From contig OY294050.1 of assembly GCA_958510825.1 (NCBI GenBank), positions 10,021,340 to 10,085,339 on the forward strand: 64,000 bases of DNA, given 5' to 3'. The notes under the pieces were generated by a model. That model did not search any database and was not told where the DNA came from. It saw only the letters and a program-made list of their open reading frames with translations. The position numbers and the translations under genes were made by a program. Below, piece by piece: positions 1 through 10,800 of this stretch (position 1 is its first letter; each line of letters begins with the position of its first letter). This DNA comes from Brachypterus glaber (Eukaryota; Arthropoda; Insecta; Coleoptera; Kateretidae).

Positions 1-120
1 TCAAAGGGGCGTAGCTCCCTTATGACGCATTTTTAGACATATGTTTATAGGAACTTTTTGTCATATTTTATCATGAAGAATCACCTGTTAAAATTTCCTA
101 CGCTATTTCAAATACACCCT
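1..120. repeat. Family A foldback fragment at window edge
   Basis: GGCGTAGCTCCCTTATGACGC followed by TTTATAGGAACTTTTTGTC matches the arm of the 4849-5541 element; cut by the window start. Confidence 0.5.
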
Positions 121-575
121 GTTTTTTTATTATGTATTAAAGTTTTAAGCTGCTGTAAAATAAGGAAGATACTATGTGCTGTTAAATGAAAGAGATAAAT
201 ATTTTTAATATTTTATTAAAACATAAAAGTAAGATATATAGAAACATAAAATAAAAATAGATTGGTTCTTAAATTGGTATTTTTACAGCTATACAACATT
301 TATTATTCTTATTTCTTAAAGTTAACAAAATAGTTTATAAACAAAATTTTAAAAATGTACTGTTCCATTTTAAACATGCTTATGTACGGAATGTCCCAGG
401 ATTACAAACAATACAATATATTGCTAAAGTAGTTTTTACCCATGTTTTTATTCCATTCTAGGACTCCCAACAAAACTGCTGAGCGACTGAATTGGTCCAT
501 CCAAAAAATTCATTCATTTTTAAATTTAAATATTTCAAAAAAGTTATTAATCACTATAATTTTCAATTGTTACTA

Positions 576-803
576 TGGTCTGTTTAATCAAGCAAGATAG
601 TAAATTAAAAATCACACAGTGAATATTTTCAAAACAGATTCGAATATTGGACGTGCGAATATACTGCGTAGTTTTTTTTTATAAAACATTATAAAACAAC
701 ACTATATTCTATACACAAACATATACTATTCGAACCTGTTGTAAAAATATTTACTGTGCGATTTTTAATACTATAATACTATCTTGCTTGAAAAAACAGA
801 CCA
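576..803. mobile_element. Foldback MITE with TA flanks
   Basis: The arms TGGTCTGTTTAATCAAGCAA and TTGCTTGAAAAAACAGACCA extend inward over about 75 bases (…GATAGTA…AAAAATC…CACAGT) with few mismatches. TA on both sides. Confidence 0.75.
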
Positions 804-883
804 TATACAAAAAAGTAGAAAATAAATTAATTTGTAATGCTTTTTAAAAGAAGTGTAATTTTTACAGGAAAACAATATTTCTG

Positions 884-1555
884 TAAATCGTCATCTAAAG
901 GCTCTAACGGTCTAACTCCAAAACGTCATATTTTTCAGGAGACGTAAAAAACGATTTAAAACTTAATTATAGCAATTTAGAACTTTAAAACTAGCTTGTT
1001 CACAGGTAAAAATGTTTGAAATGTGTTAATGTATTTAAAACTTTTCATTGTTATCAATTTTATATAAATTATTTGAAAATTAAATTTTAACCACAGAATC
1101 TAAATTCACTAATGGTCTAACTCCAAGGGAAGATAAAGGAGGATACCTATCGTATTATATCGCGTAATATTATTACAAAAAATTTATATTTTTATATTTA
1201 ATATATAATATTACTACTAGGTAGGCATAATATATATACATTATTAATGGCAATAATTATAATTATCATCAAACAGTAAATTAACAAATATTTGAAACGG
1301 GATCCCCTGTTGTCGAGAAATAGTTTGACATTAGTGACAGTTCTCATTTAATTGTTTTCTCACAATCATATGATGGAGTTAGACACTTAGCGACTTAAAA
1401 TGTTTACATTTTTGCATTTTTTGAGGCTGATATTGGTTTAATGCAACTTTTTTTTTTGAAGTATGTTGGTAATCAGATAATGAAGCAAATTTGACAAAAA
1501 TCTTATTTTTGAAAAATTTGGAGTTAGACAACTAGAGCCTTTAGTGGACGAAATG
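884..1555. mobile_element. TIR element with TCTAACTCCAAA repeats
   Basis: Terminal inverted repeats of about 35 bases (TCTAAAGGCTCTAACGGTCT at left; its complement at 1516-1552). Two inner copies of the GTCTAACTCCA motif (about 1111 and 1375, the latter inverted) resemble subterminal binding repeats. No coding frame. Confidence 0.6.
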
Positions 1556-1692
1556 TAAATAATAAAATAAAAAATAAAAAAATAAATACTCACAAATAAT
1601 ACGGCATTTACATGGATTTAATAGAAACCTTCAAAATATTTTTGGGTGTACCACTTCAACGACTGAGCAGTTTATTCAGTATGGGACATACT

Positions 1693-1824
1693 CTGCCCTA
1701 ATACGCTAAAAAGCAGTGACTACATTTGTCGCATAGCGAAGTTTTCACGTCAATTCCGATGTAATATTTTGAAAACGCTGCTATGCGACAAATGGAGTTA
1801 CTGCTTTTTAGCGTAGTGGGGTAG
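1693..1824. mobile_element. Short foldback MITE
   Basis: A near-perfect palindrome: arm CTGCCCTAATACGCTAAAAA through GCATAGCG, and its complement through TTTTTAGCGTAGTGGGGTAG. The loop is about 25 bases. Confidence 0.7.
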
Positions 1825-2333
1825 TAACTGTAATACAGTTGTAATTTACATTTTTGTTATCCAGGTTAAATTAACAATTCGGAAGTTAATATTTTTCAAA
1901 ATAATCAGTAGCGGACTAGCCATATAACCGACTGGGCCGACCTGCTAACTTTATAAACGGGCCTTCCCATAGACTTTTATTGTTTTGTATATTTTCGACT
2001 CAACTTTCTTATTTTTCTTGTTTTTATTTTGGCCCTTTTTGTCATTTTGCCGACCTCTGATTTAAATTAAAAAAAAAAAAAAACTAAAATAAATAAAACT
2101 TAAGCCCTTAAGAGTATTAAAATTAAAATGATTTTTTAGGGATTAATGTTATTTTCTGAAAGTGTTGACTTTAGTTTAAGATAAGCCGATTTAGCTATAC
2201 GAGCTTCTGAAAAAGTATTTCTTCAAAGAAAAATGGAAACTAAAATATCTGAGATACCAAAAATGAATTATTATATTAAATATTTTTTCATTTTAATAAT
2301 ATTTTAAATAATTAACTAAAGGTGTTACTTAGA

Positions 2334-2479
2334 TATATCGTCGCCTTCGTTACAAAGGGGCTTATCCTAAAATGTATTGATGCAAAATACAATACAAATG
2401 CAAAATGTCTATTGATTTGTCAATGAACACATCACTTTATGTATAAGTGTCATTTTGAGATAATGAAGGCGACAATATG
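2334..2479. mobile_element. Small TIR element (TCGTCGCCTTCGTTA)
   Basis: Ends ATATATCGTCGCCTTCGTTA and TAATGAAGGCGACAATATGT are inverted copies; the interior is AT-rich and non-coding. Confidence 0.5.
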
Positions 2480-3095
2480 TACCAATAAATTGTTTCTAAT
2501 ATTTTTTTACTCTAGTATAGTTCCATATAAGAAAGCTATGTATTAATCAAACTATCAAAATAAGCAGTGCGTTCTTAAGTATGGCATTTTAAGTCCGTTT
2601 ATCCAAAAAAAATTTTTTTTTCGGTCGGCTTCGCTCATAAAACAATAAGCGCTAGAAAAAAAACATACGCCCTTTGGCGTTGGAGTTAAGCATTTTTGTA
2701 ATGTAGTGATCATAAATAATAACTTTATTATTATATCTAAAATATATATTGAAGTAATATGTACATATTATAATAAATTAGAAACAACGTAAAAAAAAAC
2801 GTTTTTTTTTTATATTTGCCTAAATTACTTCTTATGGTATGTTTAAACAATTTATGAACAATGTAAAAAAAATCTAGCTGTGTCTAAAAACTATGGATTA
2901 AAACCGGGTCATTTAAAAAAAAAATTAATTTTCCATTAATAAATCTGGTTTTATTTGCCAGATAAATGCGCGCCAGTAGTAAAGTATTTTAAATTACGTC
3001 AATAAATTCCAAATACGAGTCAAAAGCTAGCTCTAATTCGCTCTAATTGTAAGTCCGTCACCTCAGCCGGTCATTTTTCTCTAATTATTTTATAC

Positions 3096-3606
3096 CAAAG
3101 AACTTTTACCTCAAGAAGTAATTTCAGACCAATGTTTATGAAGGTGTCATCTTTTTGTTTGTTTATTTACTAACAAAAACGCGATACAGCTTTGTGGTGT
3201 AAAATGTAGATGTCGCTAGTCGACTTTCAGGCATGAATTCAAATCATTATACTTAAATTAAAAATGTAAAAAACTTTATTGTGTATACTATAATTATGTT
3301 TAATAATATAGTATATTTAAATCTATTAAAATTAAACTACTAGTTCATATAAAACTCATACAGAACTAATGTTTCTTAAAATTTACAATAAAATCCAAAG
3401 TATATGTTTCCAATCGGCAACACTGTACCCCTGTCAGTCATTTTACGACATTAGACTGTGAGTTTACACATTCTTTCTCTCTCTTTACGCGTACTAAGTG
3501 TAAACAATAGTCACTCCCCACCAGCCCCTCACCGTAGTTGGTTCACGCTTCAAGCAAAGCATACGGTAGATTTCATCATGTTTCTTTTCGAGGTTAAAGT
3601 TCTTTG
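3096..3606. mobile_element. hAT-like MITE, copy 1, 8-bp target duplication
   Basis: A 511-bp element with about 23-bp TIRs (CAAAGAACTTTTACCTCAAG / TTTCGAGGTTAAAGTTCTTTG), bounded by the exact 8-bp direct repeat TTTTATAC (3088-3095 and 3607-3614). No transposase frame. A second copy in opposite orientation is at 16662-17211. Assignment to hAT rests on the 8-bp duplication only. Confidence 0.8.
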
Positions 3607-4848
3607 TTTTATACTTTCACATAACAATGTATCTTAATCTCTAATGTGTAGTAAATATTAGGGACACATATGCGCAGCGTACACACGTTCCAAATAGGAA
3701 AAGAGTTAAGTGGATCACGGGGGTAAAAATTTTCGCGTGCAGGGTCGATTTAATGAGTATCACGCACAGTGGAACAAACTGAATTTCTAGAAGGAGAAAA
3801 TTCTAAAAATTTCAGGAATAATTAAAATAATCTGTTAACAACGAGAAAAATAGTTTAAAAAATCTAAAGCTCAATTTTAAATTTTCACGGGGGCTAAAAT
3901 TTGTAAATTTTTATAAAAAAAAATGTAAAAAAAATAAAACCAACTCTAAATAAGCTACTGATAACGCAAAAAATAATTGTAAATATATAAAGCTTAAAGG
4001 GGCCAAGTTTGGGGGGTTAAATATTATTTAATTTTGAAAAATTCGTAATCTACAACCCCAAAAACTCTATATCGATTTGTATATATACCGAATTTGAGTC
4101 AGCATAGTTAATAAATGCCGAAATTCGCCATATTGGCGTCGCCATATTGGCGTCGCCATTTTGAATTTAAAATTTTTAGCCAAAAAAAAAGAAAATCCTC
4201 AGAAACCGATTTTGGTTTGAATAGGCCATAAATGACACAATTTGTCTGTCATATTGGCGCCGCCATTTTGAATTTTTTAATATTGGGCAAAAATTTGTAA
4301 TCTTTGACCCCGAAAATGCCCCGATACCGATTTTGGCCGATGTGAAAGCATAACTTTAAAATTAACATCCAATTGAAAGTTTCGATTCGAAACAAATGTG
4401 ACCGGCTTCGGTGACGGAACCTCTAATTGTATAAAACGTGATATTTGATAGCACTGCGGGCGTTAATAGATTAAAAATATATTATTTTTTATTCTATACT
4501 TATACTATATCATTCTAATTTATATTAATAAAGAATTTTGTACAAAATCATTGTTTATTTACACATTTTAGTATATTTTGTAAGCAGTGTAAAAGGTGAG
4601 TACCATGTATTTGTTTTTTCTTGCTTAATCTTATACTTATACAGGGTTTTTTTTTTTAATGGTAATTTTTTGTTTTAAATAAATCAATTTTCTATAATTA
4701 ATATTTAGGATTATGTAGAAAATAAAGTTTAAAACTAATTTTGTTAATAAAATTTTTAAGATTAAACTTTGCTTAGTAAATAAAATAAAGAATCAAATAT
4801 TTAAATAAAAAAAGGTTACTGTAACATTTTAAAAAGTAACCCTGTATA

Positions 4849-5541
4849 CAAGGTGATCAATAACTGGCATCCAAAATTATCAAAAAAAGTTCCTATAAAG
4901 GTTGTTCCGGAAATGAGCTCTAATAAGCTACGGCCCTTTAAAAGTATAATAAAAATAAGGTTTTTAATTAATAACTCTGGTACCCTTTAAGCTAGAGCGA
5001 ACAGCTGTTGCATGTATACTGGTATTAATAATTAATTAATTAATTAATTAATCATTTTATGTTAATTTATTTTTTCAATTTATCCAGAGTCGTGCCTAGA
5101 CGGACAAAATATGTGAAGCTTAACACATTTTTGCCCCAAACTTTTTTATGTGTAGTTTTTTTGGACTTTTTTTTGTAAAAAATATAGATTTCTTGAGTAA
5201 AAATACATAAAATGTGTATATAGTGTAACACTGTAGAAGCAACCGTTTAAAAAAAATGCAATTCAGAGGAAGTAACATTTTTTGTCACCAAAAACGTTAC
5301 TTTTTAATATTAAATATAGGTGTTTTGGTGTAGAATACTGTTTTTCTCAGTATTAAATAAAGTATCACCCTACAGTATTAGAATTTTATTGATGCTCTTA
5401 TTTGTTCCCCATTCAATATGTAATCTTCGAAGGGCCGTAGCTCCCTTAAGGCTCATTTCCGGACCACCCTTTATAGAAACTTTTTTCATATTTTTGTTTG
5501 TAAAATTTTACATTTTGGCATGGCAGTTACTGATCACCCTG
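4849..5541. mobile_element. Foldback element family A, complete copy with TA flanks
   Basis: Left end CAAGGTGATCAATAACTGGC and right end GCAGTTACTGATCACCCTG are inverted and flanked by TA. The arms continue for over 100 bases through conserved GAAATGAGC and CTACGGCCCTT blocks. The short plus-strand frame at 5320-5556 is just the right arm. Partial relatives: 1-120, 38661-38850, 40445-40572, 47757-47935. Confidence 0.7.
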
Positions 5542-6473
5542 TATATTAGCTTATAAGCTAAATAAACTATATCTTATACGTACAAATTGAAACTAAAAGA
5601 AAAAATAAAACCTATCGGCGATTTTTTAGCTAAGTACCTTATTATACAATCCCCTTAGCCACATTATTACAATATCCTAATATAAGATGGTAGTGAACAA
5701 AAAAAAATACTTAGTTTCATTTTCAGGAAACCCTTGAGGAATTAAAGAAAAATGTCTGGAAAAACTTGTCTATACGTCTATTTTTATACATTTCTTAAAA
5801 GTTAATTATTACTAATAAAACGTTTAGAGATATCCAAAGAAACTGAAATAAAATCCCTTAAATTTCATCACATATACAGATAGCGAAATTTATTTTTTAT
5901 TTAAAAATATCACAATGATTAAAATACACTAATTTAAAATTCAATTTTAATAAACTTTAAACAATTATTAATTAATTAATTAATTCATTGTATTAAATAC
6001 AATACCCTTAAACCAGTTTTCCGTAAAAATTGCAAAGTAATATTTTTTAATATTTTCCTATTTTTTAGAATTCCCTAGTAGAATTTTAACGTTAGATTAA
6101 CGTTACTTCTAACTTGTTTTTAATGTTAAATATCCCATTTTTTAAAACTATTTTTCAGAAAATAACCTCAAAGTTTTGAGTTTCCTATAAATTTACATAT
6201 AGCCTGGGCGGTGTGAATGGGCGCGCCCATTAAAAATTTTAAGAAAACCGTAGAACCTCTTAAAAGTCATTTTTAAACTTTTTGCAAGATTTTTCGTATT
6301 TTTATATCGACCCTATAACTTATCTAAATATTGCAAAATTTTAAAATAAATTTTTATAATATTCTTTATTTACAGAAAGTATATTTGGACTGTGTTTTGC
6401 AATAACATGTTAGCCAACATTATGAAATGACAGTAGATTGGTAATTATTTTAATTAATATCTGTTAAGTTATT

Positions 6474-6678
6474 CTAACGTCATTTTTCTGACGTTATTCT
6501 AACGTCATATTTCTGACGTTATCCTAACATCATATTATTATAAAGTCAGTAATGTTACGTCCCTGGGCTGACTTATACACGTCACCGGGACGACAGCAAG
6601 ACGTCTTAATATGACGTCATGTAGGTCAGTTAGTGCCCAATAATTGACGTCAAAAAGACGTCTTTTGGTTTCTTGGGA
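6474..6678. mobile_element. GACGT-rich element, fragment
   Basis: About 200 bases carrying many ACGTC/GACGT motifs (AACGTCAT, TGACGTTA, GACGTCAT, GACGTCAAAAAGACGTC) and ending TCTTTTGGTTTCTTGGGA. It is an inverted copy of the left part of 34266-34993. Confidence 0.6.
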
Positions 6679-6802
6679 TGTAATGTGTTTGGTCTATTAA
6701 AAAAATTCAAAAACTTACTGTCGTCTCACAATGTGGGTTAACATATTATTGCATAACACAATCCACTTACTTATGGACCTATATATTACCTAGTATGTAA
6801 TA

Positions 6803-7581
6803 TTAGGGTGGACCTTATTTTTTCTTAATTATCTTAAAATTTTTATTTAGTTATAACTAGAAAATTGTAAAAATATAAGAAAAAGTCCTAAATGGGCCCC
6901 TAAAATTCGTAAAATTACCCATAAATCGTAAAAAATCTTTGAAAATTGTCAGTAATTTTTGTTTAAGTAAAAAATTTAAAGGGCTTGAAATCTTATTTTG
7001 AGCAAAAAAAAAATATGTACCAAATTTTAAAATGAAAAGATTCTAACCCGTGCTGTAAATCCGCCAAAGTTGCCCCTAACATAACTAAAAATTTACGAAT
7101 ATCTACCATAAATGTAAGTCAAACGGTAAACGAACATTTTAAAAATGTATCAAACCGGACTGAATTTATTTTAATTTAATGATTTCTAATTCATAATATT
7201 AAAATGAGTAAAACAAAACGAGCTAAGCGCCAAACAAGGGCTCCTCAAAGCGGCTTATTTAAGTCAATTGAACTGAAGAATACTTTGAAGTTTCCCTAAG
7301 TTTGCTGTTATGTTATATTTCTTATTATTATTTTCTTTCTCAAAATTAATGGAGAGCCCCTAGCACAAGCTTAGGCTTATTTGGGGCTCTCCATGACTTA
7401 AAGTGTATTGTATCACATGAATAAATAAATAAAATAAATAAGTTTTTCAAAAAATTAAAAATATGAGATAAGCCCCTTTGTATGCAAGGCAATGGTATGT
7501 TTACTCTCATAATTTTAGAATTTTTTAGTTACACCTAAATGAATATTTAAGGATTATAAAAAAATATAAGGTCCACCCTAA
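6803..7581. mobile_element. TIR element (TTAGGGTGGACCTTA)
   Basis: Left end TTAGGGTGGACCTTATTTTT and right end TATAAGGTCCACCCTAA are inverted; the flanks share TGTAATA (possible 7-bp duplication). Inside, 7340-7440 holds a hairpin (GGAGAGCCCC ... GGGGCTCTCC) followed by a TAAATAAATAAAATAAATAA tail, which looks like a separate retroposon 3' end. Confidence 0.6.
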
Positions 7582-7927
7582 TGTAATATCTTAATGCTGC
7601 AGTTTATTATAAACCTTATTTACAATATAAAAGCACCCTATTATTATTAATTATAAAGCCCAGAATATTGGAAAGATTAACAAACTCCCTTTAGTTCAAC
7701 ACATGTTATGCATAAAATGTGCAAAGTTTTTCATGATTTTTCCATTGACCTAATAAATCAGTGCCACTTCCGGTTTTACCTTAATCATCCTATCTTTGTT
7801 TTTTTTTAATTATTACGAAACTACAAATTTTAGTCCAAAGTATATAGGGTGTATCATGAAAAAAAATCAAAGATTGTTTTATTTCACGTGAAACCGGGTG
7901 ATAGAAGTGATAGAGTTAAAAAAAGTA

Positions 7928-8178
7928 CACTGATAAAAAAGATAATTTTGATTTATTTGGATATGGCCAATTAAATAATTTGGTTGTGAGTAATAAATTT
8001 TATTTAAGTCAAATAAATATTTAGTTCATGTAAATAAAATTTAATTTTAAAATTACTTATTAACGGGAACAAAATTGTTTATTTGACAAAAATAAAATTT
8101 ATTTGTCACAGCTAAATAGTTCAATTGGCCATATTCAACCAAATATTTTGTTGACACAAATAAAAGGTTTTATCAGTG
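7928..8178. mobile_element. CACTGATAAAA MITE, copy 1
   Basis: TIRs CACTGATAAAA / TTTTATCAGTG with TA on each side; internal inverted motif TATGGCCAATTAAATAATTTGG versus CAATTGGCCATA. Two further copies sit in the tandem duplication at 42346-42605 and 43721-43983. Confidence 0.72.
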
Positions 8179-8510
8179 TAAGTAAGTATTCAATAATTGT
8201 ATTTATGTATAAAGTGTGACCCTAAATATAAATATACCTTGGTTTTTTCAGGGATTTCTCAAGTCAAAAAACTTGGTCCTATTAATAATTATTTTTAATT
8301 ATTAATATTTTGTAATCTATATTATCCTACATATATTACTTTAATTTTTATTAAACATAAAAAAGATGGCGCCGCTTGATAGCATATTATGACTTCACTC
8401 ATGTGGGTAAAAAGAAGTCTCGCTCAAAATAAAAATCGACCTCTGGCTAGCAATTTACATTCCATGTGATGTGGTGATCACTTTATGGCACCCAATTGCT
8501 TAGTGTAATA

Positions 8511-9457
8511 CATTAGGGTGATCCAAAAAAAAAATTATTTACTTAATCTTCTCTATATATCGTGATTAGAACGCCCTTACAGTAAAATTTATATAGGCAA
8601 GCCTAATTGGTACTTTTAGGGCCCTAAAACCCTAAAATCATACAAATATCGATAAAATTCTTATAAAACCAGCTCTAGCATTTGTAATTTTATAATATTT
8701 AAAAGCATTGATATCTATATTTTTTTGGCTATAAAAATAAGCTTGCAAAATCTTAGCCTGATCAAATGTCTCCAACCCGTGCCCCGAAATTGCCCCTAAA
8801 TTCCGAAAAAGTGCATTTTTCATTAATTTGTGCTACTGACGAATTATAAATATTAAATAAACAAGTTTTTGTGTCACATTTTTTTTCTACATAAACCTAT
8901 TTTAGTTATTTTAAAATATTATGATAATCTACGCGCAACGAGTAGGGGGTCTAAGCGCTATATAACATCAAAATTTTGATGCGATTTTTGTTAAAATCTT
9001 GGAATTAAATGGCGCAACTCGTTGCGTAGATTAACGTAATATTTTAAAATAACTAAAATAGGTTTATATAGAAAAAAAAAAACGTGACATAAAAACTTTT
9101 TTATTTAATATTTATAATTCGTCAGTAGCACAAATTAATAGATAATGCACTTTTTCGGAATTTAGGGGCAACTTCGGGGCTTTGTTGGCACGGGTTAGAA
9201 ACCTTTGATCTGGCTAAGATTTTACAGGCTTATTTTGATACTTAAAAAGGAAAAATATAGATATCAAAGTTTTTAAATTTTATAAAACTACAAACATTAG
9301 GGCTGGTTTTATACGAATTTTATCGATATTTGCGTGATTTTAGGGTTTTAGGGCCCTAAAAGTACCACTTAGGGTTGTCTCTATAAATTTTTCTCTAAGG
9401 GCATTCTAACCACGACACAGAAAAGATTTAGTAAATATTTTTTTTTGAACTGCCCTA
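8511..9457. mobile_element. Large foldback palindrome, arms about 440 bases
   Basis: The left arm (8511-8960) and right arm (about 9005-9457) are inverted copies. Matching blocks include TAGGGCCCTAAAACCCTAAA, AATTCCGAAAAAGTGCAT, AATTTGTGCTACTGACGAAT and AATCTACGCGCAACGAG around a short centre. Ends are CATTAGGGTGATCC and GAACTGCCCTAGTA. The minus-strand frame at 8638-8823 is arm sequence, not a gene. Confidence 0.75.
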
Positions 9458-9564
9458 GTAATACACTGCTTAAAAGAAAATTTTTTTCTAAAAAAATACA
9501 AATTAAGAAATGTCAACTTATCCATTGATAATAAGAAGTATTAAGGGGTTGATTGAATACTAGG

Positions 9565-10085
9565 CCAATAAGGTGGATCCTTAAAAAATATATTTTTGGG
9601 ACTCCCCCTAAATTTGTTTCAAATTATCTAAAACTATATGTAGGTACCAAACAAGTGGATAGCTCAACGTAAACACATGTCGCACCAAGTCTAGAAAAGG
9701 TGGTAGAAAATGTATTTAGGATGTAAGTATTAAGGATGTAGAATAGGGTACCAGTTAAAAATGAAAAATTTTTAAACGCGCGATTTTGAGATTAATAGGT
9801 TCCCAATAAACCCCTTATTAAAACAAAACACGTTTATTGAGCGCAACATGACCTTGAAATGTCAAAAATTGATTAAAAATTAAAATATGGCCTAAAATAT
9901 CATGCTACATGAGCTCGAGCGCCCTAATAAGTCGATATTGGACTCACCCATGTGACTTGTTTTTATTATTTTTAGAAGTTTTATCGATTTTAGTCGACCT
10001 GAATTTGGTACACATCATTTTTATAAAATTTGAAACAAATATAGGGAACGTTTAAAAAACTATTTTTTACAGACCACCCTATTGG
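9565..10085. mobile_element. TIR element just 3' of the sGC alpha extended frame
   Basis: Ends CCAATAAGGTGGATCCTTAA and its inverted partner (ACAGACCACCCTATTGG) form about 60-base TIRs including the shared TTTGTTTCAAAT. The right edge is about 22 bases from the TAA of the extended cyclase frame; it carries the distal AATAAA. Confidence 0.65.
9962..9967 (-). promoter_or_regulatory. Candidate distal polyadenylation hexamer
   Basis: AATAAA on the minus strand about 140 bases beyond the TAA that closes the extended frame, within the TIR element at 9565-10085. It is the next good hexamer that would give a transcript containing the whole extension. Confidence 0.25.
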
Positions 10086-10107
10086 AAAAATAGCGATTTC
10101 ACGTATT

Positions 10108-10431
10108 TTATAAAGTTATACATGTAAATAAATAAATATCTGTTAATATTATTAACAACAAGAAAATTATTGCTAAAACATACCATATACATGTATCATT
10201 GACAGTCTTTGTTTTATAAGCAGTTTCTAAAACATTTTTATCTAAAACCGTGTCTTTTGAAATATCACTAATTTTTTGAATAGAATCAGATTTTTTTTCA
10301 ATAAAAGTAGATTTTTCATTTTTTTTTTCAGTTAAGGTATCATGTTTATTTTGATTTAAGCTAGATAAATCAGAATTTTTCTCATTTAACGTAGATATAT
10401 CCAGGATTATTTTTTTATCCGGTGGTGTGTC
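10108..10431 (-). CDS. In-frame 107-codon extension after the sGC alpha TGA, with C-terminal membrane segment
   Basis: Directly after the TGA, in the same frame and exon, 107 codons stay open to a TAA at 10110-10108. Residues 1-80 are polar and low in complexity: DTPPDKKIILDISTLNEKNS at the start, then Lys/Glu/Ser/Asn-rich with repeated KK and S-D motifs. Residues 81-103 form one hydrophobic helix (CIWYVLAIIFLLLIILTDIY), four or so residues from the C-terminus. In DNA this AT-rich, a frame of this length should be closed many times by chance (my rough estimate is about 1 in 10,000 to stay open). Expression would need stop-codon readthrough, a polymorphic or erroneous TGA, or an unseen splice. 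The product would be a tail-anchored cyclase subunit. I know of no animal alpha subunit with such a tail. An AATAAA at 10350-10345 inside it could instead end the mRNA early. Confidence 0.5.
   Translation of the reverse strand, partial: DTPPDKKIILDISTLNEKNSDLSSLNQNKHDTLTEKKNEKSTFIEKKSDSIQKISDISKDTVLDKNVLETAYKTKTVNDTCIWYVLAIIFLLLIILTDIYLFTCITL
10345..10350 (-). promoter_or_regulatory. Candidate polyadenylation hexamer about 80 bases after the sGC alpha TGA
   Basis: AATAAA on the minus strand, in the context CAAAATAAACATG, inside the downstream open frame. If used, the transcript would end before the membrane segment. This is a six-base motif in AT-rich DNA and can easily be chance. Confidence 0.3.
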
Positions 10432-10633
10432 TCAAATATTAAAACTAGCCTTGATCCCTATGTCGCGCAGGCCAACTTCGATGTGTTGCGCTAATTTTGC
10501 ACCTTCAGGAAGGCCGGGATGTTGGTATCCTGTTAAAAAGTGGCACGTTCCATTTATGTCGGCGGGGAAGTCCTTCGGGAGACAGGACCTGTCTCGTTGC
10601 TCGAACTGGAACCCTGGCGTATCGACTAATCTC
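10432..10633 (-). CDS. Gycalpha99B: sGC alpha, last exon up to the TGA stop
   Basis: The acceptor is TTTTATTTTCAG; the first base G completes Glu. There are 66 further codons (RLVDTPGFQFEQRDRSCLPK ... ADINGTCHFLTGYQHPGLPE ... IKASFNI) and then TGA at 10434-10432. The PGFQFEQRD, LPKDFPADI and TCHFLTGYQ blocks correspond to the last strands of the cyclase domain. The tail KLAQHIEVGLRDIGI resembles the short helix that ends insect alpha subunits, so the TGA sits where the family normally terminates. The frame does not close there: see the extension at 10108-10431. Confidence 0.94.
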
Positions 10634-10661
10634 CTGAAAATAAAACATGCTATAAGATATA

Positions 10662-10800
10662 CAGTGGGCTCAAAAAGTTACCCTCTTAACTTTTAAAAGA
10701 TTTGAGATATCGAATTCAAATTTGGAATTCGTAAAAAGGATAAACTTTCCTTTTGGGGTCACGTGATACATCATTATAAAACAAATTAAATTCTCTATTT
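10662..10800. repeat. Family B foldback arm
   Basis: CAGTGGGCTCAAAAAGTTAC then CCTCTTAACTTTTAAAAGAT, TTGAGATATCGA, and GGGGTCACGTGATACATCAT: the arm of the 13957-14673 element, 28 bases upstream of the last sGC exon. Confidence 0.55.

Larger units (their letters stand above)
1..10107. other. 3' flank of sGC alpha: transposon-derived DNA
   Basis: I find no exon, RNA gene or long frame here. It is a mosaic of the MITEs listed separately. 4120-4270 has short repeats of GCCATATTGGCGTC and GCCATTTTGAATTT. The rest is AT-rich DNA without recognisable structure. Confidence 0.6.

Noticed and set aside
10427..10696. Plus-strand open frame of 89 codons
   Set aside because: Shadow of the last sGC alpha exon on the other strand; its composition follows the reverse complement of a conserved coding block.
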